From Rhizophagus irregularis (taxonomy: Eukaryota; Glomeromycota; Glomeromycetes; Glomerales; Glomeraceae): DNA of 64,000 nt. The stretch's first letter is position 1. Each line of letters starts with the position of its first letter. The notes under the pieces are model-generated. The model had not been told where the DNA came from and did not search any database. It saw only the letters and a list, made by a program, of their open reading frames with translations. Positions 46,011 to 57,310 of the stretch are shown here, one piece after another. The position numbers and the translations under genes were made by a program. The stretch is from NCBI RefSeq assembly GCF_026210795.1, contig NC_089436.1, positions 930,001 to 994,000 of the forward strand, read 5' to 3'.

Positions 46011-46629
46011 AAAATCAAGTTTTTCTTTAAGAGATGAAGTTGAATTTGAATATTTTGGAAAAAAAGAATCAACCTGAAATGGAGTAGAAGCTGTGATTTC
46101 TAAATTTTTTGCACTAGTAAATACAGATTTAAAAACTTGGAATTCTTGCAGCTTTTTCTAGGCATTTTTAATAATGAATAAATTTTTAAGGGCAAGTTTA
46201 GATGTGACATGTTTTTAAATAAAATAAGCTTTTTATAATAAAAATGTAATAAAATAAGCTTTTTATAAATTATTTTTATCACAGGACATTAGTCTCCAGA
46301 GGATAAACAGTTATTTTATGGGAATATCCATGAATATCATTAGGCTGTTAAAACTTAATTGTTTGTTTAACATCCAGACCTTTTGAAAAAATTAAGGGGG
46401 AAGGGGGCTTAAGTTAAACAAACTAAATAAATAAACATAGGAAAATTTGAAAATTTCAGAAGGGATTATTTATCATTATATGTTTATTAGCTTTTAAATT
46501 TTTTCAAAAATAGAGGAGGTATTTAATAATATATATTTATTAGATCTCAAATTTTTAAAAAAATAGAGGGGGTGGTGGACGTTAAACAAATAATCAAGTT
46601 GGAACGGCCTTATCTATCTTCTATATATT
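46011..46629. other. Intergenic with G-rich words
   Basis: AT-rich with a loosely repeated unit (TTTATTAGxTxTCAAATTTTTxAAAAAATAGAGG; about 46410-46600) containing GGGGGAAGGGGG and AGAGGGGGTGG. No gene. Confidence 0.35.
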
Positions 46630-46975
46630 AAAAAACACTGCAATCACGTGGGCATTATGTTTAGATTAACCATATAAATAAGTCATTTGAATTGTGTAAC
46701 CCTACTCCTATTCGTCGCCAATATTACACAAGACCAAAAAAGGAAATTTTATTTCTGGCGAAAAACTGAAATTTTGAGTTACGCAGGATTCCATAAAAGG
46801 AAATTGTCGGTTACACAAATTTCCAAAAAAGGAAATTTTGTCTTCTGTTACTTTTCAGAGAAATTAAAAAAAATTGTGTTGCTCAAATTTCCAAAAAAGG
46901 AAATTCTTTGCAGATCTTTTAATTCTGGCCGGAATTACATATTAACTGTTGTCGTAGACAACAGGTGAACACTAG
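46630..46975. repeat. Repeat related to the CACTAGT-ended element
   Basis: The right end reads GAACACTAGTATA and CACGTGG lies near the left. The interior repeats AAAAAAGGAAATTTTG four times and shares GTTACACAA-type words with 7303-7648. The left end is degenerate, so borders are uncertain. Confidence 0.4.
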
Positions 46976-47984
46976 TATATATTGAAAATTAATGATATCC
47001 ACGGATTCACATAAAATAATTATTAGTGCTATACTTTCTTTGATTGTATTATAGTTTTACTTGCTGCCTGCTTGACATAAAATAAATAAATAAAATAAAT
47101 AAAATTTGATTAGTTTCAGTTAAATCGAAAAAATTAAACAAGTAATTTTGTTTTTTGAGACAAATACTACAGTATTAAACTACAAATCAGATTTTTAAAT
47201 AAATATTTAAATAAAAAGTTGTAAGCATTTTAAAATTTTTAATTTAAATGACAATCAATCAGTAAACTTCAATTAGTAGTCCGTATATATATCATAGGAT
47301 CCAGTATTAATACAATGTTAAGAGGAAAGCACCTGGACTGATAAGCTGCATGGACTTCATCTACTTCTACAACAGATAGTGTAGTGTAGTTGAAAATAGC
47401 CCCATTAAGTTGTTTAATTTTGAAAGAAGTGCCTTCTATAGGATGCTGAATGTAATGACGCAGAATTGACTCAATCCAAAACCCACCATTATACCCATAA
47501 GTTATATAAGTAATGATAAAAACTAAATTAAATTCTATAAAATTAATAAAAAATTATAAAATCTATATAAAAGAAAAAATGAAAAGTATAAAAAAGTCCA
47601 CTCCACAGGAAATCCATTTTATCTCAAACTGTAGCTTGTGAAATTCATCAATTATAAAAAGATTTGACTATAAAAGTTTTTATTATGGGTACAGTGGTTC
47701 GAAATATAGTACAGTAAAGTTAATTAGCAAATGGTTAGATAGCAAAGAAAATATTAGCAGTTTAGATAATAATACTGAAGGAACTGCGGGCCATTTTTAA
47801 TTTCATTTTTACTTAGCCGGCCTTTTCTCAATTACTTTCCGATTGATTGTTCTAGAAAAAGTAATGCGATGGTCAGTTGATACATTTGTGAAACACAATG
47901 CATTCATATAGATTGTTTAATCATACTTTTTCAATTTCCCACATCAATTCAAAAAAAAAAATCCTTTCAAAAAATATAATCGAA
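46976..47984. other. Upstream region of the glutathione S-transferase gene
   Basis: Mostly AT-rich. Short decayed coding-like traces near 47330-47470 cannot be assigned. The last 200 bases are the likely promoter and leader. Confidence 0.35.
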
Positions 47985-48707
47985 ATGCCTATTCAACTCA
48001 TTGGGTTTCTAGGAGGTTATACTCATGAAGTGTCCATTACTCTCGAAGAATTAGGATTACCTTATGATTTCAGTGAAACGACATTTAAAGTTCTCGGAAC
48101 TCCAGAGTTCTTGGCCAGTAATCATCCCTTGTAAATACATTTTTTTTCTTTCTTAAAAATATTATCATATAATTTAACTTATTTATGTTTCTTTTTTTAC
48201 AGTGCAAGAGTTCCCGTTCTCATCGATGACGGATTCAAAGTTTATGAAACTGAAGCAATAACTCGTTATCTGGTGAAAAAATATCAAGGAAAGAAAAATT
48301 CCACCGTTCTTATTCCTACTGATGAGAAAAAAGCCGCCTTGGTAGATCAGTTTATTTCAGTAGGAAACTCATATTATATCCCAATTCTATCTAAATTAGT
48401 CGATGAAGAATTAGTCGTAGAATTGAAAGGTTTAACTAAAAATCCTGAAATTATTAAAGAGGCACTTGGAGAAATTGACAACACTTTAACTGTTTATGAG
48501 AAATTATTAGAGGGTAAAGAATATCTTGCTGGTGAATTTTCTTTGGCTGATATTCTTCATGTTCCTTTTACTCAACTTGCTATTATGTGTGGTCATGATT
48601 TTTGGAATGATCCCAAACGTCCTAACGTTGCTAGATGGTGGAAAAATATTAGCGAACGTCCATGTTGCAAGAAAATTGGCGCTGAAATCGGTATACCTAA
48701 AGTGTAA
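47985..48707 (+). CDS. Glutathione S-transferase
   Basis: Exons 47985-48130 and 48203-48707 give 216 aa, the usual cytosolic GST length (intron GTAAAT...TTACAG, restoring NHPFARVPVLIDD). ATG 47985 was chosen because MPIQLIGFLGGYTHEV fits the family N-terminus. An upstream in-frame ATG at 47898 would add 29 mostly polar and basic residues, possibly an organelle-targeting leader. The N-terminal thioredoxin-like half has RVPVLIDDGFKVYETEAITR (the conserved Pro and E-(S/T)-x-A-I glutathione-site motif). The C-terminal helical half has EYLAGEFSLADILHVPF, the N-capping motif region. The predicted role is glutathione conjugation in stress and detoxification. It is phi-like in pattern. No lesions. 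Confidence 0.92.
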
Positions 48708-49289
48708 ATAAATTTTTTTTTTCAAAAAGATCTTAAGTTTTTTTTATAGTTATTCTTTGACTACTATGTATTAAATTTTATTATGAATAAATAAATTATA
48801 CATTAGAATATCTTTCTTACAGCCAACTAATCTAGAATTAGTAAAGTTTTTTTTATCGGAATATCATATCGGAAACATTCAAATAATTATCATAGCAAAC
48901 AAGGTTGGACTTAATTTTGATTATTTAGCCGTTGAAGAAGAAGCGCATATATATCTACTTTTTTTTCTAAGATTCGATTTGCATTTATTTTTGCGTGTCA
49001 TGTCTCCAGTTCGCGCTACTATCATATCTATAAAACAATATCCAGGTATGGATATTTTTTCCGGAAATCAATATTTCGCATATAGGATTTGGGGATGTCT
49101 AATCCTGAAGTCATCTTTATTGGCAAGGGAGATTAACATAGTGACGAAATGCTGTAATTGCTAGTGAAAATCCGGGGAATGTTTTCTCCCGCGAAATTTA
49201 CAAGTGATATAACAACGGGGTGAATGAATCGTGCTGAAAAGAAGTATTTGCAAAGCAAGCATAGTCAATATGTCGGGTATGGATCAAAC
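48708..49289. other. Downstream of GST, nothing recognised
   Basis: AT-rich then mixed sequence with no credible frame. Words near 49180-49215 (GAATGTTTTCTCCCGCG) are locally GC-richer. Confidence 0.35.
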
Positions 49290-49690
49290 TTCATCTGGAC
49301 CCTCTCAACCAAAAAAATCAAGAAAAAAGAAACATTAGTACGTTTCTTTAATATCAAAAAAAATATTCTCCCCCTCTATTCCTTACATTCTAAGTCCGGG
49401 TTTGTCTAAATAATCCGGCAACCTAAAGAAAAAAAGAATTGAAGAAATATTAGTACGTTTCTTCAATATATTAAAAATTTCCCTTTCCGGCTCCCGTTTT
49501 ACGCACTCACATTCCGATTTCCAAGTCCGGGTTCGTCTAAATAGTCTGGCAACCTAAAGAAAAAAAGAATTTGTCAATGTATTAAAAAAATAAAACTTTC
49601 CCTCCCGCTTCCCGCTAACCTACATTTCATTTTTCAAGTCCGGGTTCGTCTAAGAGCTCGTCCTAAAGAAAAAAAATGGAAAGGAACGTT
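49290..49690 (-). repeat. Array of three to four micro-exon-like units
   Basis: On the minus strand CTTTAG acceptors precede segments such as GTTGCC(A/G)GA(C/T)TATTTAGAC with CCGGACTT near the end. Spacing is about 120 bases. Donor-like sites are weaker here (GTTAGC; one GAGTGC). The GTTGCCGGA...CCGGACTT consensus is shared with the array at 55790-56610. Long pyrimidine tracts lie in front of each acceptor. Confidence 0.55.
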
Positions 49691-50199
49691 AGTAAAATAA
49701 TAAATAAGAACTTACCTTTTGCCAATTCGCGTTTTTTAAATAAAAAGTATAAAAAAAATGGCTTTAAAAAACAATCTTTTAACCGTTTTTTTTTTAAAAA
49801 GAAATTTATCAACGATCAGTCATATGACCGATATCGAACTGATCAGAATCTGCAAATCGCAGATTACCGGAAAAAAAATTCTGCAATGTCGGCCTTCTTT
49901 AATTGCTTTAATTGCTAACATTTCAACAGAAGGTGATAGTATGTTTGTTTGACAAGTGTTTTATGAAAATGTTGACGCGTATTTAAATAATTAACGCGTA
50001 TTTTATGGCGAATTTAGCGCGAAATTTTGTTCTTCTCAGTTAAAAAATGAATGAACTATTATTACAATATGTAGTCTTTATAATTAATAGATAAAGAATA
50101 GAAAGGAAAAAATGGGTTTGGTCTTTATATTACTACGCAATCAAAAGCCTGGAAGACCTCCTCTGTATCACCGAAGGGAAACCACGAAATATTAAGATT
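49691..50199. other. Intergenic, nothing recognised
   Basis: Contains overlapping short frames but no recognisable protein. Two ACGCGTATTT(T/A) words lie at about 49975-50000. Confidence 0.35.
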
Positions 50200-50730
50200 G
50201 GATATGCGCAAGTGAGCCCACTATCCACATTTTCGCTTTCTAACAAATTAGAGACATTAATGATGGTTTATTTCTTAGAATCTGGCGCAACTTGAAAGTG
50301 CGTTCCAAACAAATAAGAAAAAACGAACTGCGGATCGAACGACTATTTCGACTATATCTATGGTATTGTGACCACAGGTGTGGAGTGGCATTTTATCATA
50401 TAAACTCCTGATAGTATATACTCTACGAGCGGAAGCGAATGCCAAATTAATCTCACGAAATCTGCCGTTAAAGAAAATTCCGAATTACTTAGAAACAATG
50501 TGAAAAGGGTAATTGGTATAATTGTTGGGTTGTTGAAGGATCGTGTTAGTGTAGATAGTTCTCCGGCTAGCAAGAGGGCTAGAATCAAAAAATTATCAAA
50601 AAATAATAGGCGCTGTCCCAAACTATGTATTTATTTTTTCGCTTGTAATAAAAAATTTTTCTTGGCAATTTCGGCGAACTCGGTTCGCCAAAAATCACGT
50701 GTTTTATTTTATTTGAATGTTTGCATATAG
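50200..50730 (+). pseudogene. Fragment of a Rhizophagus-type family gene
   Basis: Plus-strand traces read DGLFLRIWRNLKVRSKQIRK and then RLYLWYCDHRCGVAFYHINS with a stop at about 50409. The segment from 50413 continues in other frames (RVIGIIVGLLKDRVSVDSSP, then SKRARIKKLSK). I associate the RCGVAFYHIN block with an expanded AM-fungal family of unknown function. It sits just upstream of the coiled-coil pseudogene. Confidence 0.35.
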
Positions 50731-50751
50731 TGTGTGAAGGGTCTTTTCGAA

Positions 50752-51925
50752 ATGGAATCTGAGATTGACTTACTTAGACAGGAGAACGCCAGACTTGTGG
50801 CCAAGATCACTGGGCTTGAGTCCGAGAAGGCTGAGCTTTTAAAGCAGGTTGCGGAAGAGAAAGCCAAGCATGAAGCTGAGAATACTGAGCTCAGGAGTAG
50901 AATCGAGGAGTTAGAGAAGGGTAGGACAGATACTACTGATGCAATTGCCGAGCTTAAGGCCGAAGTAGTGAAATTAAGGGACGACAATGAAAGAAGTGAC
51001 GGGGAAATGGTTTCAGGAAATGAGCAGAAAACTATAGATGGGTTAGAGACTCAAAGTTCTGCTTCCCTGAATACTATTTATTATTCTGGCTTCGAATGTA
51101 TAGAATGTGGGTGTGAGTGATCATAAATCATCGGAGGAAAAAGAGACAGACGCTTTCTTGAACAAAGTGGATAAGGATAGGATTAGTGAAAGATTAGGCA
51201 AAGGAATAGGGAGAAAAAACTTCTGCGAAAAAACGAATAGGGCTTAATTCAAGAAATTAATTCATCCATGAAAGAAAAACATGCTCCGCACCTCTCGACT
51301 GTGACTGAAATTTCAGCGAACCAAGTTCGCCCAAATAGTGAGACTTCATTAGAGAGAAATGAAGAGTGAGCGGTCCTCCCTGATATTATTAGTCTATATG
51401 AAACTGCGTGCGATGCAGAGAAGAAAGCAATCGACCAATAGAGAAGAAACTTTGCGTTGGTGTTTCTATGCTAGAGAATTCAAGAGAATGTATAAAGATT
51501 TTATGGTCAGCAATAAAGTTGGGGAAAAGAAAGCGAAAGGTCAGGTATATGATTTTATTATCAAACAGCTTCCCGATACCAAACGCAAAACTTTATGTAG
51601 GCAAACACAGAAAGCTTTAAGAATTGACGATTTATTCGAAAAAATAGGAATGGACAAGCTTCAATACATAAAAACATATAGTGCGGATACTATTTCAAAA
51701 TTTTCTAATTCTCAGATTCTAACTATTATAGATCAACTTCATCGAAAAACCCAATACGGAATTCACTGATAATCCTGTGGATGAAAAACAAGATGACGAG
51801 GTCCCAGAGAGACCCGATCAGAATAATGTATTGGAAGTCTTGTTTCCAAAGGAATGAAGACAGACGATTCGGATGATGATGGATATAATGGATACGGTGG
51901 ATATGATGAATATGGTGGCCTACTG
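50752..51925 (+). pseudogene. Coiled-coil protein of an expanded AM-fungal family, degenerate
   Basis: ATG 50752 begins MESEIDLLRQENARLVAK, a leucine-heptad coiled coil of about 85 residues (LESEKAELLKQVAEEKAK, ELRSRIEELEKG). The frame stops at 51120, and a shifted frame continues HKSSEEKETDAFLNKVDKDR. The C-terminal block appears in a third frame at 51359-51769 (AKGQVYDFIIKQLPD, LFEKIGMDKLQYIKTYSA). A final Asp/Gly/Tyr-rich tail (DDDGYNGYGGYDEYGG) is in yet another frame near 51875-51920. Local GC is higher than in neighbours. Function unknown; coiled-coil oligomerisation is likely for intact relatives. Confidence 0.6.
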
Positions 51926-52189
51926 TACATAAATACTTTACTGTATATAATTATACCAATTTTAAGTATCTTTCTCATTTATCAATAAAAAATTCATTTT
52001 ATTAACCTGTATATAATAAGTAAATAATATATGTACATTTATTTTAAATTTATTAATACATATTGGAACTAGTAGACACTAAAAAACTTAATTCCAACCA
52101 TTCGGTGACACACTATATACTCTATACTCTACAGTCTACACCGAAAAAAAAAACTACTGGCTAGTTAATCGAAAAACAAAGTCAGTATT

Positions 52190-53750
52190 TTGAGAGTTCC
52201 TGGACCCAAACCTTAAACCTTACGCAATTCTTTGTTTTGCATAAATGTTTAATCAATCTAAAAAAACTTGGCTTGTTTTTTTGTGAATGTAGTTGCCACA
52301 ATAACTATTGTGTGCGATACTTGTGTAACCGCTTTTAAATCTATCACGCTGAGGAAATTTTGTGCAATAAACTACGTTATTATTGTGTGCGATATATCAG
52401 ATATGTGTAACCGCTTTTAATCTATCACGCTGACTCTATAAAAAATGTTTGTCCGATAAATATTCGGAATGGGGTCAATTTTCCGAACACTTGCACGCTA
52501 TTATACAATATTTGTTACAATTTAATACGAGATGCGGAGATTGAGAATTTTTAACCACATAAAAAACGTACAATATCATGAATAAATGTCAAGTAAATGT
52601 TCGGAACGGGGTTGATTTTCCGAACAAAAAACTGTTATAGGGTGAGGATTGAGGAAATTTTGTATTCGCAATTCTTTGTTTTGCATAAATGTTTACATTA
52701 TATTAATAAACCTAAAAAAACTTGGCTTTCTAACAAGTTTTTTGTGAATGTAGTTGTCACAATAACTACTGTGTTCGATATATGTGTAACCGCTTTTAAT
52801 CTATCACGCTAAGGAAAATTTTTTATTCGCAATTCTTTGTTTTGCAATAACTACTACGTTATTATTGTGTGCGATATATCGGATATGTGTAACCGCTTTT
52901 AATCTATCATGCTGACTCTATAAAAAATGTTTGTCCAATAAATATTCGGAATGGGTTCAATTTTCCGGACACACGCTATTATACAATATTTGTTACAATT
53001 TAATACAAGATGCGGAGATTGAGAATTTTTAACCACATAAAAAACGTACAATATCATGATAAATGTCCAATAAATGTCAAGTAAATGTTTGGAATGGGTC
53101 AATTTTCTGAACAAAAAACTGAACAATGTTTGGACAATATTTTTTATAAGGTGAGGAAAATTTTGTATTCACAATTATTAGTTTTGCATAAATGTTTACA
53201 GTATATTAATAAACCTAAAAAAACTTGGCTTTCTAACAAGTTTTTTTGTGAATGTAGTTGCCACAATAACTATTGTGTGCGATATATGTGTAATTGCTTT
53301 TAAATCTATCACGCCGAGGAAAATTTTTTATTCGCAATTCTCTGTTTTGCAATAACTACGTTATTATTGTGTGCGATATATCTTAATCTATCACGCTTAA
53401 GAAAATTTTATATTTGTTTTGCATAAATGTTTCCATTACATTAATAAACCTAAAAAAACTTGGCTTTCTAACAAGTTTTTTTGTGAATGTAGTTGCCACA
53501 ATTAAAGATATTAGCTGTAATTCAAAAAAGTGTTGTAATACAAAATTTTTATATGCCGTAATTAATTAAGGCTATAAAAATCTTATAGCCGTAATTCAAA
53601 ATTTTTTAAAAAATAATTAAGACTAACATCTTTAGCCACAATAACTATTGTGTGCGATATATGTGTAACCGCTTTTAAATCTACCACGCTGAGGAAAGTT
53701 TTGTATTTGTTTTGCAATAATTACGTTATTATTGTGTTAGATATATCAGA
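52190..53750. repeat. Tandem/dispersed repeat array, units of about 230-500 bp
   Basis: Three modules recur in order: (a) TGCATAAATGTTT then CCTAAAAAAACTTGGCTTTC and AACAAGTTTTTTTGTGAATG, at about 52240, 52687, 53190 and 53425; (b) CACAATAACTATTGTGTGCG plus GTGTAACCGCTTTTAA and TCTATCACGC; (c) AAAAATGTTTGTCC(G/A)ATAAATATT with GATGCGGAGATTGAGAATTT at about 52445 and 52925. CAATAACTATTGTGTGCG includes a short palindrome. No coding capacity is supported. An outlying copy is at 57140-57310. Confidence 0.7.
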
Positions 53751-53969
53751 TAAGTATTACTTATCTTCTGGCTAATTAGGAATAAGTAAAATTTTACTAT
53801 TCCAATTAGCCAGGAAATAATTGATTTATTCCCTGCCATTTATATAGTTTAGACTATTTTAGACTATTTTAGACTATTTTAATCTATTGTGTAATATCAA
53901 TAAATATAAATACCCTATTTGTAATCATTTTTTACATTTTTTTCCTCTCCTTTTTAATTTCAAAATAAA

Positions 53970-55485
53970 ATGTCTAGTTTCAAAAAAGCCTCCGAATTAT
54001 TAAATTCAAGTAATGATACTGTCACTATAAATGAATTAAAAGGAAGATTAACTCATTTAGAAAATAATCAACTTTCTGAAATACACAAATCATTATCAAA
54101 ATCGTCTAATAAAGAAACATTTGATCGTCCTTGTATAGAAACTTTACAAAAGTATGTCTCTTCCACAAAACCAAAAAATACCAATAAAAATACACGTTTA
54201 TAGGTTTCTAGATTTGAAAGCTTTGTAAATGACACTTAACCAAACATAGATTTAATAACCCTTTATGACAAAAAGGCCATTATTGCAATGTTGTTATGTG
54301 AATTTATTATAGTTATTCAAACAAAAGATAAAAAGAAATACAAAGCAAACTCACTGTATAATGGTATATGTGCTATAAATCCGTTTTATCAGGAAATGTT
54401 TAAAGATAGAGAACCATTCAATATACATGAGGATTTTAAATTTAGAATAGTGCGTGATACATTACATACAAGAATGATAGAGTTGGAAGAAATCAATAAT
54501 AGTGAATATAATGGAGCTGATCCTCTTACTGATGAAGAAATGGTAAAAATCTTTAAACAATTTGATATATCAAGTAATTCACCAGATGGATTATTAAGAA
54601 GAGTCTTTTTATGGGTAGGATGTTGTACAGCATGTAGAGGAGGATCATATCATAGTATTATGGCTAGCCATTTTAAAAAACGTGATGATAGAGAAGGGAA
54701 GATATTATCACTAAACAAATTCTAATCAACAACCTGTTCATATTATTCTACCAGATGAACCAGGAACATATGGAGCATGTCATGACATTAGAAAATACTT
54801 GAGTTTACGGCCTAATAATAATGCAGAAGAAACTTTTTTCTTCGTATTAATAAAGATATTGAAGGTATAATTTTATATGATTTCTTTCTCTACAATATTT
54901 TTAACACAAACTAATAAATTTAAATATATTATTTAGAAAATTGGTATTTTACTTTTCATTTAGGTCGAGATAAATTATCTGGAATGTATTTGTAATATTA
55001 CGGGTATTGACTGCATAAACAGAAGAATTGTAAATCATTCATTACGAAAACGTACTGCACAAAAGTTAAATGACGAAGGATTGGATTCACAAGCTATAAT
55101 GAATGTAACATTGCACCGGTCCATTGCAGAATTAAATGCGTTAGTATATATTATAATATAATATTTAATTTTTTTATTTTGTCATTAAAATTCATTTATT
55201 TTATAGATATCAAACACAAAATGAAAAGCAAAAATTGGACATCGCAAAGTTAACACTTCCAGGCATTTCAAAGGTATCTAATTAATTCTTTATTATAAAT
55301 TATCATTATAATTATTGATTTTTTTACACTTTAATTATAAAAGGATATTTCAATGCAAGAAAATTTGGAAAAATCTGCCAAAAATCTAAATACGGAACAA
55401 AGAATTGAAAATTTATCATCTCAGAAAGAGACTAAAACAGAACCATTCACTGAAATTCAAAATATCACAATTTTTTTATTTAAAG
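53970..55485 (+). pseudogene. Crypton-like tyrosine recombinase, degenerate copy 2
   Basis: The ATG at 53970 (MSSFKKASELLN) begins an N-terminal part. A core-binding segment has KKYKANSLYNGICAINPFYQ. The catalytic domain starts LLRRVFLWVGCCTACRGGSYHS (Arg-Gly-Gly, first catalytic Arg). After an intron (GTATAA...TTTAG, ending 54963) come HSLRKRTAQKL (HxxR) and LHRSIAELN. After a second intron (GTTAGT...TATAG) comes AYQTQNEKQ, the likely Tyr nucleophile. A last exon (MQENLEKSAKNL...) follows another intron. Lesions: a stop at 54201, another stop near 54240, frameshifts near 54720 and 54840. The end is split by an hAT-like element; rejoined, it stops two codons later. Confidence 0.7.
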
Positions 55486-56934
55486 TAAGGATGACGCCGC
55501 AAATAGGCAATTGCGGAATAATTGCGATTTGCGGTATTGCGGAACATTGTGGATTTTGAAGTCTAAATATCTGCAAATCCGCAATTCACAATTGTTCGCA
55601 ATTCCGCAAATATTTTGCAATTCTGCAAATGATCTAAAGTACCGCAATTCAATTGCAGTACAATTGCGGTACTTTACGAAATTGCGGAACATTTGCGGAT
55701 TTGCGGATTTGCCAATTATAGTCCGCCAGTCTGACACAGATTATCAGATGAATTGCGTAGTACAAATCATCTGATGATCTCTTTTTCTTTTTTATTGAAG
55801 TTTCCGGACAAAAATTATGACTGAACTTTTTAAAATGGAGTCATGTAGATAAGAAAAAACCGGACAGCAAGTTGTTTTTTTTAATAAATTTTTTTTTTTT
55901 TGATTTTGTAGAGTTGCCGGACGAAAAGTATGGCTGGACTTTTGAAATTGAGGTAAGAGAAAAACTGGGAAGGATTTTTGTTATTTTTTTTTTAATTTAT
56001 TTTTTTTTTCATTTTTGTAGTGTTGCCGGATGAAAAGCTCAAGATAAGGGAAGACCGGGAAGGGTTTTCATTATTTTTTTAATAACTAATTTATTTTTTT
56101 TTGTTTTTGTTGAGTTGCCAGGAAGAAAAGCATGACCGGACTTTTGAAATTAAGGTAAGGAAGGACCAGGAAGGGTTTTTGTTGCTTTTTTTTTTAATAT
56201 TTTTAAACTAATTTATTTTTTTTTCATTTTTGTAGAGTTGCCAAACGAAAAGCACGACCAAACTTCTGGAATTGAGGTAAGGGAGGACCGGGAAGGGATT
56301 TTGTTACTTTTTTTTAATAATTTTCACTAATTTATTTTTTTTTTCGTTTTTGTAGAGTTGCCAGATGAAAAGTATGACCAGAATTCTGGATTGAGGTAAG
56401 GGAGGACCGGAAAATTTTCGTTATTTTTTTTTGATAAATTTAATTAATTTATTTTTTTTTCTTTTCGTAGGGTTTTAATAATTAAAGACACGACCAGAAT
56501 TTTGAAATTGAGGTAAGGGAGAGCTGAAGGAAAAGATGTTTGTTGCTAATTTTCTTTAAAAAGAAACGTCACTAACATTTCTTTTCTTTTTATAGGGTTG
56601 CTGGATGAAAATATATATAGCAGGGAGACTTATTTTAAAAATGGACAAAATTGTCCAGAATTTTTTCTAAGAAACGGCACAGTTATGCAATTTAGAAAAA
56701 TATCGGTCTATGCTTAAGACGAATGATAAACAAACAAACAAATAAATAAATAAATTTATTATATTGATTTAAAAAACATTTTTATTTATTTATCGTTATA
56801 AACGTTTAAAAAATAATTTATTATTTAAAAACATTAGCCAATCAGAATTGTGAAATTGCAGATTACTAACCGCAATTTGACTCCAAAATCCGCAATATTG
56901 CGGATTTGAAAAATCATTTGAGGGCCCATCCTTA
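55486..56934. mobile_element. Non-autonomous hAT-like element, 1449 bp, carrying a micro-exon array
   Basis: Begins TAAGGATGACGCC and ends GGGCCCATCCTTA, inverted with a few mismatches. It is flanked by a perfect 8-bp repeat ATTTAAAG (55478-55485 and 56935-56942). Subterminal zones are dense in GCAATTGCGG / CCGCAATT words in both orientations. No transposase. The central half is an array of splice-site-bounded units. It inserted at the very 3' end of the recombinase gene. Confidence 0.85.
55790..56610 (+). repeat. Array of micro-exon-like units inside the hAT-like element
   Basis: Segments bounded by (T)nGTAG on the left and GTAAG on the right lie at 55912-55952, 56236-56276, 56356-56395 and 56471-56512 (40-42 bases). 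Two degenerate units lie between (from 56021, and one ending 56154), and a further acceptor is at 56594-56595. The consensus is AGTTGCCGGATGAAAAG, then GACCGGACTT, then TGAAATTGAG before GTAAG. Intron-like parts are 78-90 bases and begin GTAAGGGAGGACCGGGAAGG. Units are not multiples of three, so reading frame would rotate on splicing. Confidence 0.75.
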
Positions 56935-56942
56935 ATTTAAAG

Positions 56943-57139
56943 CGTAAAGATGATTTAATTGATAATTTTCGTCTTAAGTTTGTTAAATGTAGTAATTTTA
57001 CTATTAACATTACAAAATAAATAATTTGTCTAGTTATCTAGAGTAAATATGTACTAGAAACGCATAAATAAATATATATAAATTGATCATCCAGTAGGTA
57101 TAAGTACAATCGGATAACTGTATAAATGGTGCTGATCAG
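56943..57139. other. Short spacer, nothing recognised
   Basis: AT-rich sequence after the hAT-like element. Confidence 0.3.
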
Positions 57140-57310
57140 GGATATGTTTTAATCTATCACGCCGAGGAAAATTTTGTATTTGATTTGCATAAATGTTTAC
57201 ATTATATTAATCAACCTAAAAAAACTTGGCTTTCTAACAAGTTTTTTTGCGAATATAGTTGCCACAATAACTATTGTGTGCTAATTGAATCATGCTGAGG
57301 AAAACACCGA
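57140..57310. repeat. Outlying copy of the 52-53.7 kb repeat
   Basis: Contains TCTATCACGCCGAGGAAAAT, GCATAAATGTTTACATTATA, CCTAAAAAAACTTGGCTTTC and GCCACAATAACTATTGTGTG in the same order as module (a)+(b) of the main array. Confidence 0.7.

Noticed and set aside
52190-53750. Open frames of 71-76 codons repeated in the array
   Set aside because: The frames are copies of the repeat with frequent stops in other copies, so they are not conserved as protein.
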